Source of the DNA: Coturnix japonica
Lineage: Eukaryota; Chordata; Aves; Galliformes; Phasianidae
Direction of reading: 5' to 3'
Assembly: GCF_001577835.2 (NCBI RefSeq)
Contig: NC_029532.1
Location: forward strand, 4,984,512-5,048,511
DNA: 64,000 nucleotides
The translations under genes were made by a program, and so were the position numbers. Position 1 is the first letter of the stretch; each line of letters opens with the position of its first letter. Positions 25,677 through 38,780 of the stretch are shown here, piece after piece. The notes under the pieces are model-generated. The model searched no databases, was not told the origin of the DNA, and saw only the letters and a program-made list of their open reading frames with translations.

Positions 25677-28600
25677 GTAAGTATCTCATTCCTTGCTAGA
25701 TGGGACTGTATGTGGGTGGCCAGGAAGAGCATCCTGATGGGTGCTGCTGGAGGGACACCTCCACTATGGGTGGTGATGTTGGTGTCACATTGAGCAGGGC
25801 TGGGTGGTGGGAAGTAGGGGACTGGTTTTGGTGGTGGGGTCTGAAATTCAGATATAATCACCTGGCAGCGAGTGCATGGCCTGAACTTCTCTGAGCATGG
25901 ACTGCAGAATGGCTTGGGTTGGAGGGGACCTTAAAAATCCTTGACCTCCAACACCCAGCTGTGGGTTGGTTGCTTCCCACCAGCTTAGGCTGCCCAGGGC
26001 CTCATCCAGCCTGGCCTTGGGCACCTCCAGGGATGGGGACAACTGACTGGGATGTCACTGCTGACCCACCCCAATTAGATGCCAACCCTGGGGCACTGCA
26101 CCAGTAACACCCACACAGGGCTGTGTTGTACCAGTGAGGAGCTCAGAGTGGCTCCAGTCCACTGATGTCCCCAAACCCCAGCTCTGTCTTTGCCCTACAT
26201 GAAAAGAGCCCGCGGTCAGACACTCGCCCTTGTAGTTAAAAATCTTTTAACTTATTTTCCCTTAAATATTAATCATCGCATTTCATTCCGTGCACCACAA
26301 AGCTCAGCAGGAGCACCTGATTTATAATTCACAAGGCTTTGCTTTGGTAAAAAGAGTTCAGGGGTCAAAGCAGAGAGTGCAGCGATGTGGCCACAGCGTC
26401 CCCTCCCACTGCCAGCAATGACAACTCAGCCCCCTCTGCAGGGAGGACATCCATGGGGGCACCAAGCCAGGGGTGATGGGGAAGCACCACACTGCAATTA
26501 GCAGTGCAAGAGAGAAAGGAGGCCAAGTTTCTGTTGCCAGCCTTGTCCAGGTTTGTACACTCCATGCCTCAGTTTCCCCCAGGAATATCTCCCCAGCTCA
26601 GGGCTCCCCACAAAAAGCCAAGAGAAAAGCTCCAACACATTGTGGAACACTGAGATCAGCTCCACTGCCCTCATCCAGTAAAAGCCACCTCTCGAGATCA
26701 GCTCTTTGCTTCTCCCTGTTCAGTCAATACCCAGCTGAATCCCTTCTATTCCAGGTGCCAGCAGCATTTCCTTGCAGTGTATGACAGCACACACTGCACC
26801 ACATATGGCTGTGAGCAAGAGCTGCACCAACACACAACATGGATTCACTTCTCCCTATCCCTGTTTGACCCCGGGGATAGAAAACACAGCAAAATCCCAA
26901 TAGATTCCCTGAGAAAAGGGAAAACAACAAAGAGCATTAGGTGTTACTTTGCAGCCCCCTTCCATTGCCTTTCTCTGTCACATTATCAATTCCCTTTGGG
27001 CTTTCATTATTGTCCTACAACAGGTGGGCTCCCAAATGAGCCCAGCTGTCCAGCAGAGAATTTCTTAGGGTGACTCTATTGCTTTCTTGGTGTCTTTCAA
27101 AGCAAAGTGGGAAAACAGCAGAGGTGTAAGTAGCATCAATCCCATGGCAGTTCTGGGAGATGGAAGCAGTTATTTCCAGGTGTCGGGATGGCATTCTCAT
27201 TCAGTCAATGCTCTTTGATGCAGGGTGAGCTCTCAGCCCATATTGATGGGTCAGGGGTATTTTTATTTAGCGTCAGCATTGTTTCATCAGCTAATAGGGC
27301 TCGTTGACTTTGGCATGGCTACATGAAAGGAAGAGGCTTTATTTATTCATTACACATTCAGTCGAGGCTGATGTTTAATTCTTAGCTAAACTTTTCTGAA
27401 TGACATGGGCTTATAAGGCTTGCGCTAAAAGCTATTTATCTTACTAGAAAGGGTGCTAAAATTGGAAAAAGCAGACAAACTTCTGGGCATAGAAGCCCTT
27501 TCCTTGGGCTTCTCAGCTCTGCAGCCACCACATGAGTCAGGATGAGGGAAAGGAAAATCCCTTCCAGGAGAAGTAGAAGTTCTCCCCCTGCAGTGAATCA
27601 GCCCAACTCTTGGTCTCAGCAGGGCCAGACTCACAGCTGGCTGTGCCCTGTTCCCTAACCCACACCAACACTGCTTTGCAACTAAGGAGGAGGACTGGTG
27701 CCTTTCATTTCAGCTCCGTCCTCACCCTTACCAACTCCCCAGCACCAGGGCTCTGCACAGAGCACCTCTGCAACCCAGGTCAGCAGCTCCCTGCCCTTGG
27801 GGTCAGACCCTTGGACCACACAGCATTGCCCAACTAATTACACACTGCTCCTCACCTGCCACAGAGGCCATTCCAGTGCAGCAGCATCTTGGTGTTACAA
27901 AAACAGAGGCTTTCCAGAAGATGAGAATATACAGGCTCAGCTTCAAATTAGAGAGTGCTGAGCAAACAGGATTTCTTCCCCCCCAGTCTGCAGCAGTTCC
28001 CTTAAATGCCCGATTCGGGATTCATCACGCTGCATAGCAGGATGGTGCTTTCCTAACAAGAGTCACTTCAATGTGCTGATGGAAAAGGCTCAGCGATAGA
28101 ACCCGGGCTGTCAGGTAGATTTAATTGGTACAGTGAGCAGAAAGTTTACTCCCACCTTGAAAGAGATGGGAAAAGAAAGAGCTGCTCTCAAGAAGAGCTT
28201 TGTTTAAGCACAGCATGAAACAGCCAAACGCTTTGCATACAACAGCAAAAGTGAGGGGAATGCTCCCATGCAGCAGGTAGTGTGGGTGCAGGGGTGCCCA
28301 GCACCATGCTCTGCTCCCCCTGCATCACAGCACTGCACAGCACCTCTGCTCCTTGCTTCCTCCACCCCCAACATAAAGCTCTGCCCTCCCCCCATTCAAA
28401 CTACCCGGACCTCTTACAGAATAAAATATTAATGGCAGCGTAGCAAGCCTCTCTGCAAAGGCTGCATGTATTGAGCTCACGAGGCGCTCAGGCTTTTAGA
28501 GAGCAGGACACTTTTCTTACTTCCTAAGCGTTTTCTGAGTCCTGAATCAATAATGCTCTCCAGGTCCAGCAAACAGGTCGCTGCCGTGCTGCTGGTAGGG

Positions 28601-31600
28601 GCTGGCTGTGCACAGAGCCCTTGCTGCAGCAGGGCACAGAATGGGATGGGGCAGCTGGATTCACAATCAGCCTCTGCAGGGTTGTGCCCTGGGAAGAGCA
28701 AAGCTTGCAGATCATGGTGAGCTAAAAGCAGTCACCAAGGTTAAACCTGTGCATCCATGCATGCGTGCCCATGTTTGCAGGCTGAGGGCCCCCAGCTCCA
28801 TTCGTTGCTGGTGCATCCTATGCTTGAGGTCACCCCTTAATCTGCAAACCCATCAAAGGAGCAACAGTGCAGCCCCATCCCAAAGCGAGCCCAGCCCCAC
28901 TCTGCAGCACGGGGTTACAACAGCTCAGCAGGGATTACCGGGTCAGAATGAAGGAGTGCTCACAAATGATGCCATGGGAGGAGGCCGGGCTGCAGGCTGT
29001 GTGTATGCACCCAGCACAGATTATCTGCTTAGGAGTGGAATTTTCCATGCTGCACTTAACCCTCACATTGCCCACATTTGGGCTGCACACACAGGTTTGG
29101 GTCCGAGGTGACCCCACAATGCAGCTGGGGCTGCTCGGGGCACCCCATAGGTTTGGAATTGCCATCACTGCTGCAATGCCAGTGCAATGCTGGGGTCCTT
29201 CTGCAATGGGTAACCATTGCAAGTGGGCTGAGCTCAGCCAGGTGGTTGGAGTTGGTTGTGTTAATGGATTTTTTGTCCATTACTGCCTGTAAAGGGATTT
29301 TTGTGCGTGTGTGAGCTGTGAGGATGGGCAAGGGACAGGGGTCAGCCCTGGTATACAGTGGGCAGCAGCTGCCTTCCCCTCCAGGCACTCCCTTTGCACC
29401 CCTGCGGTCCAGAGTTGGGAGCAGACCCTTCTCACATGGGAGTATTGAGGAGACTATGGGGAACATTTCCAAGAGTATGGGGCAAGAGCTGAGGTTTCCT
29501 TGATCTTTATGTTATGGCTGAGTTGAGGAGCAACTAACACTCAATCGCCCAGGTAATGCAAGATCCTCTCCTCACCCTCTGCCTGCCTCAGTTTCCCCAC
29601 CGGGGAATGGGATGCACTACAACCTATCTGTTCCAGCATTACACCATGGCTGAAATAAGCATGAGATGCTTCTGGAATTCAGAAACAGACCGGAGGGGGA
29701 AGGGGAGCAGCAGCCAGCAAGCACGGGTTGCATCTTCTCTCTTGCAGAGAGACTGGCCCGAGGGAGCAGCAGAGCCTTGAGCAAGGAGCGTGCTGCTCAG
29801 TGTGTCTGCTGCTGGCCAAAGGAAAGAGGCTCGCAGCAAGGCATCAGGCTGGGCACATCCTGCACACATTCTGCTGACTCATGGGATCCTGAACCCTGTG
29901 TGCGTTCTGCTGACTCATGGGATCCCAAATCCCATATGTATTTGCTGACTCATGGGATTCTGAACCCCAGATGCTTCTGCTGATTCATGGGATCCTGAAC
30001 CCTGTGAGCAGAGTGTGTTCTAACGCCCAGGGGTGACCTTGCTCTGACACCCTGCAATCTGAGGGTGGAAAGGAAGGGAGGGAGAAATCGATGCCCCCAA
30101 CCACTGCAAGATGGAGCAGGGAGGAAGAGGGAGTGACATTCAGCCAAGCCAGAATTAGCACAGATCTGTGGAGGGACCCCATTTCCACCCTATTAATAAT
30201 TCATCCCAGCTCTGTCTTTACCTGCTAATAAACAGGAAACTGCTTGTTAGCGAGGACGTTCTTCTCCCCTTTTGCTTTCTCTGCCCTAAGCAGAGCCCAT
30301 TGCAGGCAGCTAGGAGAAGGGAGGCAGCAAGCTGACATCCCCACACACTGCCCACATAGGCACAAGAAGTGGGGCAATCATTGCAGGAGGAGCTCAAGAG
30401 CTCCCCATTCACCCTGCATTCCCTCACCCCCAGCTATGCATGTCCCCTCTTCTGTCTACCCCAGCACTGGGCTGTGCTGTTGCAGATACATGAGCAGGTG
30501 CTACCTGATTTCAGGGGTCAATCCAGGATCTCAGATGGACATTAATGGGCCAGAATAAACTACTCCAAACCCTGTGCCTCTAAACCCATGGAAAGCACAG
30601 AGAAGACAGACACCAGAGCACAGGTTCCCCTTGGTGTCACAACCAACGGAAAACACCCCATCATTTAACAATGAGAAAATGATCCTGGCACCAGGACACA
30701 GTGCATTGGAGTCAAGATGCTCTGCCCTCCAATGGCCACCTACAGCCCCCAGGACATGGGGCTCGATGTCACCACTGCCTGCAGCTCAGCAAAGCGCGGG
30801 GCTGCCTCGCTTCAGAGGCACCTCATAATTTCTGCTCAATTATTTCCGTGCTCCCAGACATCGCTGCTGCTGAGTTATGCCACTTGCCAGCTGTTGGAAA
30901 TAATCGCTGTAAATTAATTACGGTTGTTTCACCCTTCTGATCCTTCCCAGCCCCCACGAATAGAGTGAAAATTAATTGTCAGTGAGTAGTTTCAGTTCTC
31001 TGGGAGTCCCATCCTGGCCACTGGCAGGTTATGGTTTGTGCCCTGAAGCATAAGACTTAATTACCCACTGATGTTATTTTTGATCATAAAATCACCGTGT
31101 CTTTCCATAAATCCAGACAGAGACATTGACCCCTCGGGTCAAAAGCAGTAAGAGTGGAAATACCTAATAATGGCTTTAAGACAATCCCATACATTCCCTC
31201 GTGTAAATGGGATTCTGATTGGGAAGCGGTTGCTTCACGGGATATATATTGAAAGAAAAAACAGGGAAGTCACTCGATGCACACATCACACAGAAAGCAG
31301 GTTTGACCCCATGTCAGTGCAGGGGATAAGGACAGTTGTCTCTCAGCTGGGATGGGGCCGCCTGCCCGCAGGGAGCAGCGCGTGGGGCCATTAATCCAGG
31401 GATTAATCGGGGAACTCGAGCGTAAAGAGCGAAACAACAACAAATGCGCCGCAGCCACCCTTCCAGCTTTATCCCACTGCCTCCTGCACAAACAAACCCG
31501 ACACTGCGCTCCACGGGGAGCCACAGAAATCAAGCTTTGGGTATCTGTGTGCTGAGAGATGAGGACAGAGAGATGTCACCTCTGCCCACCATAAGCACAC

Positions 31601-34600
31601 CCCCAGCGGATGCTGTTCAGGAGCTGCCCATCAATATTGCTGGGCCATCTGCTGCCACACAGGGATGCCTTGGGTTGGGGACCTGTCCTCCACCAGTCCC
31701 ACCAATGCCAGGTGGTCTGCAGGACACCCGCAGCTCGGTGGTATCAGAGCATTGGGGGGGACATTTACAAGGAATCAGGTGCATGCCAGGATTTTGCCGA
31801 CGCGGTCGTTCTGCAGGGTCGGTTGGAAATCTGATACCAACTTTGTTGCCGTGCAAGGCAATGCGGGGACATTGCGAACCTAATCAGCTCATCTTTAAGC
31901 TGAAAAATCAAAGGCAGGGTCGTAGGCACGCCGCAGGAAGCGGAAAGACCTTGGGATGCACCTGAGAGCTCCTTAAGACGTCTGGAGAGCAGCTGGGAGA
32001 GGATTGTCACTGGGTGGGTGGAGGTGACATTCAGCCCAGTGCTGCCGGCTGCTGGGTGAACCCATTCACCAGGGGCTGTCCCATCTGCACAGCCCACAGG
32101 GAAATGGAGCCCCTTCCCATGGTATTTAATGCTGCCGATGGTGGAAGGGGCAGCCGTGCTGCCCAACCATCCCCTGCTTTTGCACAAAGCATGGAGTCAT
32201 CCAAGGTCTGAGAGCCAGTCTGAGGGGAAAATACAGTGCAAGGAGGAGCACATGAAAAAGCTGCATGACAGCATGGACCTATCTGCCCAAGAAGTGCATT
32301 TAATTTCTTTCCCCTCAGATAAAAACCTTCTTAGAGAAAAGCCGAGGATTCCTCACTCCAGCTGAAAACACAAAGTTTCAATATCTGGAGCTACTCCAAG
32401 CTGGTGTGACACTGCTATTATTCTTATTAAGATGCTGGTTGTGATTAAAGACAGGGTGACTGGGGTTCTAGCAAAGGCCTTGACCTCAACACCAATCTAA
32501 TCAAGCAGAGGGGACCCAGAAAAACAGCAGCACCGTGGGGTCCCCTGGCCAAGGCACCAGTTGGATGCTCACACGAGGTTATGGTTACAAGAGCAGTAAA
32601 AGTACAAACTTTCACATTGTTCTTTTATTTTTCATTGCTCAAATCTTTCTTCCCCCTCTACCCCCATTAATAATATTAGTAATATTACTGCTTTTCTTCA
32701 TGGTGCATCTAGTGGTTGTAATTTCTTTCTAGCTTCCCTTTGGCATGGAGAACTACTAAAAGCTGCAGCTTTATTTCTGTGCAGCTTCCACCATTCACAA
32801 CAGATGTCTGGTTTGTTTAAAATATTCAACAGCTTAGTGATTAATCAAGCAGTTTCACCTACAAAAATATATAATTTCATGCTATGAGGCTTAAAAATGG
32901 CATTATCTGCCAGGAAAATAAAGCAAAACAACTTTGTGCTCTCATTAAGAGCCCTAGAAAGCAAGCAGGTTTTGGATGGGGCTGTTTTTCCCATTCCCTC
33001 TCTCCTGGCACAGTGGGAAGCAGCTCTTCTGCAGCACCCTGAATTCCTGTTCTGCCCTGACACAACCGAAGTAATCCTTGGAGGATCCCTAACTAGATCC
33101 CTGCTCTCATCTTCAGGAGGACCCTTGTGCAGCATTTCTGCTGAGCACAAATGGGAAATGAAACCCATGGGCCACAGTCACCAGCATGGGGCACCTCCAG
33201 ATGCATCACCTTCAATGGGACATCCATCTCTAAGCCCCCAGAATGTTTGTCCCATGGAGGTACATTCTTGCCATTGGTTGTGACAACCTGCCCTCAGCTT
33301 TTGCCACTTTTCCCCAGGGCTTTGCTAGTTGAGCTGAGCTCAGGCAAAGAAATCCTTGGTGTACACGCAAGAAAAGAGCATCCAGAGCTGGGGACCTGCA
33401 GCATCCAGTTGCCGTGAGGACATTCACAGCTGATTTAATAGCGTGAGACTCTAAGTGAGCGGCTTTATTTTAAGTGCATGAAGACCAAGTTTCCCTAGCT
33501 AATGCATTCTGACTTTTAGATTGAAGACGTAAATATCTTGAGACTTTGGACAGATTCTTTGGAGGACACGCATGGCTTGGATAGGGAAACCAGATTCTAA
33601 AATAATACCTGGAATTGTTTCAACAGAGCTATAACTGATCTTACCAGGACTGGAGGAGCAGCCAAATTATGGCCATCTGTTTCCGCTCCCCCCCTGCCCT
33701 CCCAGCTGACTTGAAACCACCCCACCAGCAGAAAGTGCATTGAGCATCCCAAGGAGGAAGGACATTTCAATAAGCCAAAAACCAAAAAGGAACACTTCAT
33801 TTGAGCAGAGGAAGCCATAGTGGCATGACTCACTCAGTGGCTTTTGAGGCTCTTCCCAACTTCCAGCACTGACACTTAGAGGTTATTTCCACACTCACCC
33901 AGGTACAACTGAGCAGCAATCAAGCCACGTGCCACCCCAGGGTGCTTGAAGACCAATTTGAGCTCACTGCCTGCTGAGCCATGTGCAGGCACAGGTTTGG
34001 GTGTACAGGAGCCAGCAGGGGTGGTGCACCTCCATTCTGTGTTTTCTGGGATGAGCAGATGGGAGACATGCTCTGCTCCTTCCTGTCTGCACCACGGCAC
34101 ACTGCATTCATCAAACCCCATTGCTTCCCCTTGCTGCTCCTGAGAAACCTGCCCCACTCCATGCCACCATCCATCCTCACAGCTCTGTCACTGTGGTTTG
34201 ACTGCAAAGCCATAGAATCATTAAGGTTGGGTAAGACCTCTCAGACCACCAAGTCCAGCTCCAATCCACCATGCCCACTGACAGCATCCTTCACAGTCCT
34301 AGCAGGGGTGGCCCCTCAACCTTCCCTTGTGCAGCTCAGCTACTGAGAGCCTTCAGAGAAAGCCTTGATAGGAGCATCAGGATGGCCTTTTCAGGGCTGT
34401 CCTATTAAGCCATTTGTACAACCACACTCGCAGCAGAAGCATACTGCAGCACAATATGTTGCCTCAGCACAGGAAACGCACTCAGAGCCCCCATAGCTTC
34501 AGCTGAGGTGCATTTTAGTTCCTTTCCCATCAACCACCGTAAAGCTGTGCTAAGCGGCAGCCGCATCCCCCAGCAGGAAGCTGTGTCTCATTAGCAGAGG

Positions 34601-37600
34601 TAAACAATTCCTCTGAACGTGACGAGTCAGGAGAGCACATTAAGTATGTCAATACCTAATTCTTTTACTCCCCGTTCCAGCACAGCATGTTGCAATAGGA
34701 GGGGACAAAGCAAAGCTCAGAGCCCACAGTCAACATCCCCCACTGCAGACAGCACCTCCCCAGTTTTGGGATGGGAACAGTCCCCTGGCAGCCCCACTTA
34801 AATGCACCAAGCAAGACACCAGCCACTTACAGGACCCCTCTGCCCACAGCTGCTGCTCTGTGTACTACAGAGAGCCCGGTGCTCACACACAGCTCAGCTG
34901 CTTGCTGTTCTGCTCAAGGTGGAATTATTAGAGCTTTTGGAGGCTTCTCAGCGCTGTGGCCTCTGTTTGCTCACATCTAACACGTCTCTGAGCCACGTCA
35001 AAGCAAAGAAAGCCATTTTACACATTCAGGATACAGACAACTCTAAGTAGATCTCAGTACTTTTGGTAGCCCAATTGGAGATAGCAAAGATCAAATTTCC
35101 CAAAGATATATCCACATTCAAGGTATAAACCCCCACACTGTACTTGAGAACACCCTCTTATGGGAGCCAGAAACCCACTGCTTTGCCCAGGGCACACACT
35201 GGATACCCTAAAAGCAGACCACAAGCACTTGGGTTTTCAAAAGATTCTCAGCTCAAAGCAAGCTCACAGCCAGGACCACAGGCAAAGCAACATCTCTCCA
35301 CCAAACAGCTCAGTCTTACCTCGTTAATGCACTGTGCTCCAGAAGACCAGATCAGGTCCCACCACCCTGCAGGCTGCTCACCTCAGGCATCAACCTCAGC
35401 CAGCTCCAGCTGCTTTATCACCTTCTGTGTAAGAAGGAATTGGCTGCAGCTGAGCCTGGTGCACTCCCAGCACAGGTTTGAGTCTGAGAGGGAATCAAAG
35501 AGATGCTTTGTATGCAAAGATTTGCAGTGTGGAGACATGAAGAGTTTTTCAGGGGTTGATGCTTGCTATAATGCATCCCTACAGGGGCTGAAGGGCAGGA
35601 GAGACCCCAGCTTGTCACAAAGAGCTTTGGCACATTCACGAGCAATAAACCCAGCAGCTCAGATAACCCTGATGTGTGCCTCCAAACCTTTAACACTTCA
35701 GGGTGTATGACCTTAACTGTGCACTCACAGTGCAGTTCAGGACATGGGGGCACAAGGAGATGGGGATATGAGCAAAAGGGGACATGAGCACATCTCACCT
35801 GTGAGCATAATGGGGTGGCTGTACCTTTTCTGCCATTGCACCACACTGTGGGAAGCACCTATACCCATGGGCAATGAGCACAAAGCTCTACCTTCTGCAG
35901 AGCCCTGAGCATGGATGGGGAATGGGACTCCCTCCTGCTTGCAGTGGTGCTGGGCCCCACAGAGTGTGGGGATATTGTCAGGAGCCTCTGGGGACACAGA
36001 TGTGCCCAGTACAGCTGTGCCTGGGGGCTGAGCTGTTTGTTCTTGTTAGCAAGGAGGTGTGAAAATGGCCTTCCATGGGCTTGTAACTTGGCCAAGCTGA
36101 AATGAAGTTCCTCAGAGACTGTCTCAGGGAACGTGCTTTCTATGAACATCACCCCTGTGCCAAATTGAAGGGCTCTTTCCCAAAGGGCCTGTCAGATGTA
36201 ACAGCTTAGCTGTCCATTGGGCAGAGGCCCCATACAGAGCCAGGCCTCCAAGACTCCAGCTCAGCTGAGCAGTCAACATTTACCAAAAGCACCAAAAAAA
36301 CAGGAATGGGGCAAGCAGGGTCTGACTGGGATGCCCAAGTGTTGCCTTTTCTTGTGACCATTGTTATTGTTCCAGGAGAACCCGTACCTGTGCAGCGATG
36401 AGTGTGACGCCTCCAACCCAGACCTGGCCCACCCACCAAAGCTCATGTTTGACAGCGAGGATGAGGGGTTGGCCACGTATTGGCAGAGCGTGACATGGCG
36501 TCGGTACCCGGAGCCACTGCTGGCCAACATCACTCTGTCCTGGAACAAGAGCATCGAGCTGACGGACGACATCGTGATCACCTTTGAGTACGGCCGTCCC
36601 ACCATCATGATGTTGGAGAAGTCGCTGGACAACGGGAGGACTTGGCACCCGTACCAGTATTACGCAGATGACTGCATGGAGGCCTTCAGCATGCCAGCAC
36701 GGAGGGTCCGGGACCTCTCCACCACCAGTGCCAACAGGGTCCTCTGCACGGAGGAGTATTCCCGCTGGGCGGGCTCCAAAAAGGAGAAGACCGTCCGCTT
36801 TGAGGTGAGGGACCGCTTCGCCATCTTCGCTGGCCCCGACCTTAAGAACATGGACAACTTGTACACCCGGCTGGAGAGCGCCAAGGGGCTCAAGGACTTC
36901 TTCACCGTGACCGACCTGAGGATGAGGCTGCTGCGACCAGCGCTGGGGGGCACCTACGTGCAGAGGGAGAACCTCTACAAGTACTTCTACGCTGTCTCCA
37001 ACATCGAAGTCACTGGCAGGTAATGGTCACTGTATTTCTTGGGATACTTCTTCTTGGAAGGATGAGAAGAGGGCTACTGATGCAGAATTAAGCCACCAGC
37101 ATCAATGTCAACTGTTAGATGATCAGCATTCCTTCCTCTAATATCCTCTTTCCCAAGCCAGGGCATCCTCGTTGTCATACAAGAGATGTGTCCTCGCAGG
37201 GAAAGGCTGAAGCACCCCCAGGGATGCCCTCCACGGGGGGAGGAATGAGGTTTTCCCCATTAAACTCCATTGGTACAAGCAGGATCATCCTGGCTCAGCC
37301 CCAGCTCCAGCCAACAAGCTTTGGGGAGAGGCCAAAGCCAGCACCAGCTCTGGGGCAGGGCTGAGCAGGAGGGGATTTGTTTCTCCTGCTTTTTATTTCT
37401 CGTTTCTCTGTGCAATGCCATATGTTATGTTATGACATTAACCGAAAAAGCAAAGTAAGGTGGAAAAATGCCGAGATGGCTGATTTCCCATCCAGCTTGT
37501 GGATGCAGCTTGTGTGAGACTCAGAGGCGAGAGGGGAAAAATCTCCCCATCACCCACCACTGCTAACAAGAATCTCCACAGCGACAGAGGAGCCGTTTGT

Positions 37601-38749
37601 ATTGCTTCCAAACTGTTTGCTTCTGAGTCTCGCAAGCAGAAATGTTCCGCAGGTGCCGCCGAGGCTGGCTTTGACTGCGCTCCAAGGGAGAGGAAGGGAT
37701 GGAAGAGCCCTTTCTTTCAGCAGGGGGTGACGGGAAGGGCAGAGGGGTGCTGGGAAGAGATTAGGCAGAATGGGGCTGAGCAGCCACAATGCAGGCAAAG
37801 GCAGATATAAGGCCAGCACACTGCCTTCCCTTTAGCTCTAAGCATGGTGGCTCCTTGCACTGAGTGAATAGGAAGGGTTGGAGGGGATGGTTGGACATCA
37901 GGATTGGTCAGACTTTGGGCTATTATAGGGATGCAGAGATTTCAGCTCAGAAAAAAGAAAAGCCCTGCTTGCTCAGTAACTGAAGATGTGATTTCTGGTG
38001 CCCTTGTGCAAGGACCTTTGGCTTCTGAGCTTGGAAGGCGCTGTGCAGGTAACCAAAAACCTATTGCTATGCCCAAAGTATATTTGGGATGCTTGATGCT
38101 TTAGAATACGTGATAAAATAGAGGTGTTACTGTGTGGTGTAGGGGCTGTGGTGGCCCATGGCTGCCTGTTCCCACAAATCACTTTGCCTTTCCTGCCTGC
38201 CTTGTGCAGGAGGTGTCCCTTAAGCATCTCTAGTTCCTGGCTTTCCCATAACTGAGCCTCTTGCTGCCTGTCAGGTGTTCTCCTTTCTCACCCTGTCCAA
38301 ACCACACCACATATCCTATAACAGCAGCAGAGATTGCTTTGAGAGAGAAAACCCCAACAAATTTTTATGAAAAGAGTCAAATAGAACAGGGGAGGAATGT
38401 GGGGATGGCACAGCCCTTTATGAGACATTAGAGCCTCCACATCCACCCACACCCCTGGACCAATGCAATCAAACTGCAAAGGTCTGGCGGGAGCTGCAAT
38501 GCTGCATAACTACCAAGGCTGGGAGGAGAGGGGTTGGGGTTTGCTGGCTGGGTCCTGGAGATCTCCAGGACAGGGGGACACTGCAGGACAGATGGACAGG
38601 GATGGAGTTGATGGCTGTCCTGGGCTGAACCCCCAGTGCTGAGTTGCTGAGGAGCTGTGGGTAAGCAGAGCATCAGGTGGAGCAGCTCTGTGTGAATTCA
38701 CTCTGCTCTGGTGGTTATTCCAGTACCAGCAAGCAAGGCTTTTTTTTCT

Positions 38750-38780
<31 letters not shown>

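Larger units (their letters stand above)
25677..36375 (+). other. NTNG2: NTNG2 intron 2
   Basis: This 10.7-kb intron has a GTAAGT donor and a TTGTTCCAG acceptor. It contains CR1 tails near 25.9 and 34.2 kb, a 35-bp tandem repeat near 29.9 kb, and AT-rich blocks near 26.23-26.35 and 30.82-31.15 kb with homeodomain-like TAATTA cores that may be regulatory. Several open frames of 100-190 codons occur but have no domain features. A large intron after the signal-peptide exon is usual for netrin-G genes. Confidence 0.85.

Noticed and set aside
28608-29111. 167-codon + strand open frame in intron 2
   Set aside because: Overlapped by long frames in other phases and on the other strand; no motif.
29869-30008. 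CRISPR-like array
   Set aside because: The units are directly adjacent diverged tandem repeats without unique spacers, in a vertebrate intron.
31444-31965. 173-codon + strand open frame in intron 2
   Set aside because: No family resemblance; several other frames are open across the same GC-rich stretch.
35144-35710. 188-codon + strand open frame in intron 2
   Set aside because: It has no domain, no good splice borders in a useful phase, overlaps a 146-codon frame on the other strand, and lies inside an NTNG2 intron.
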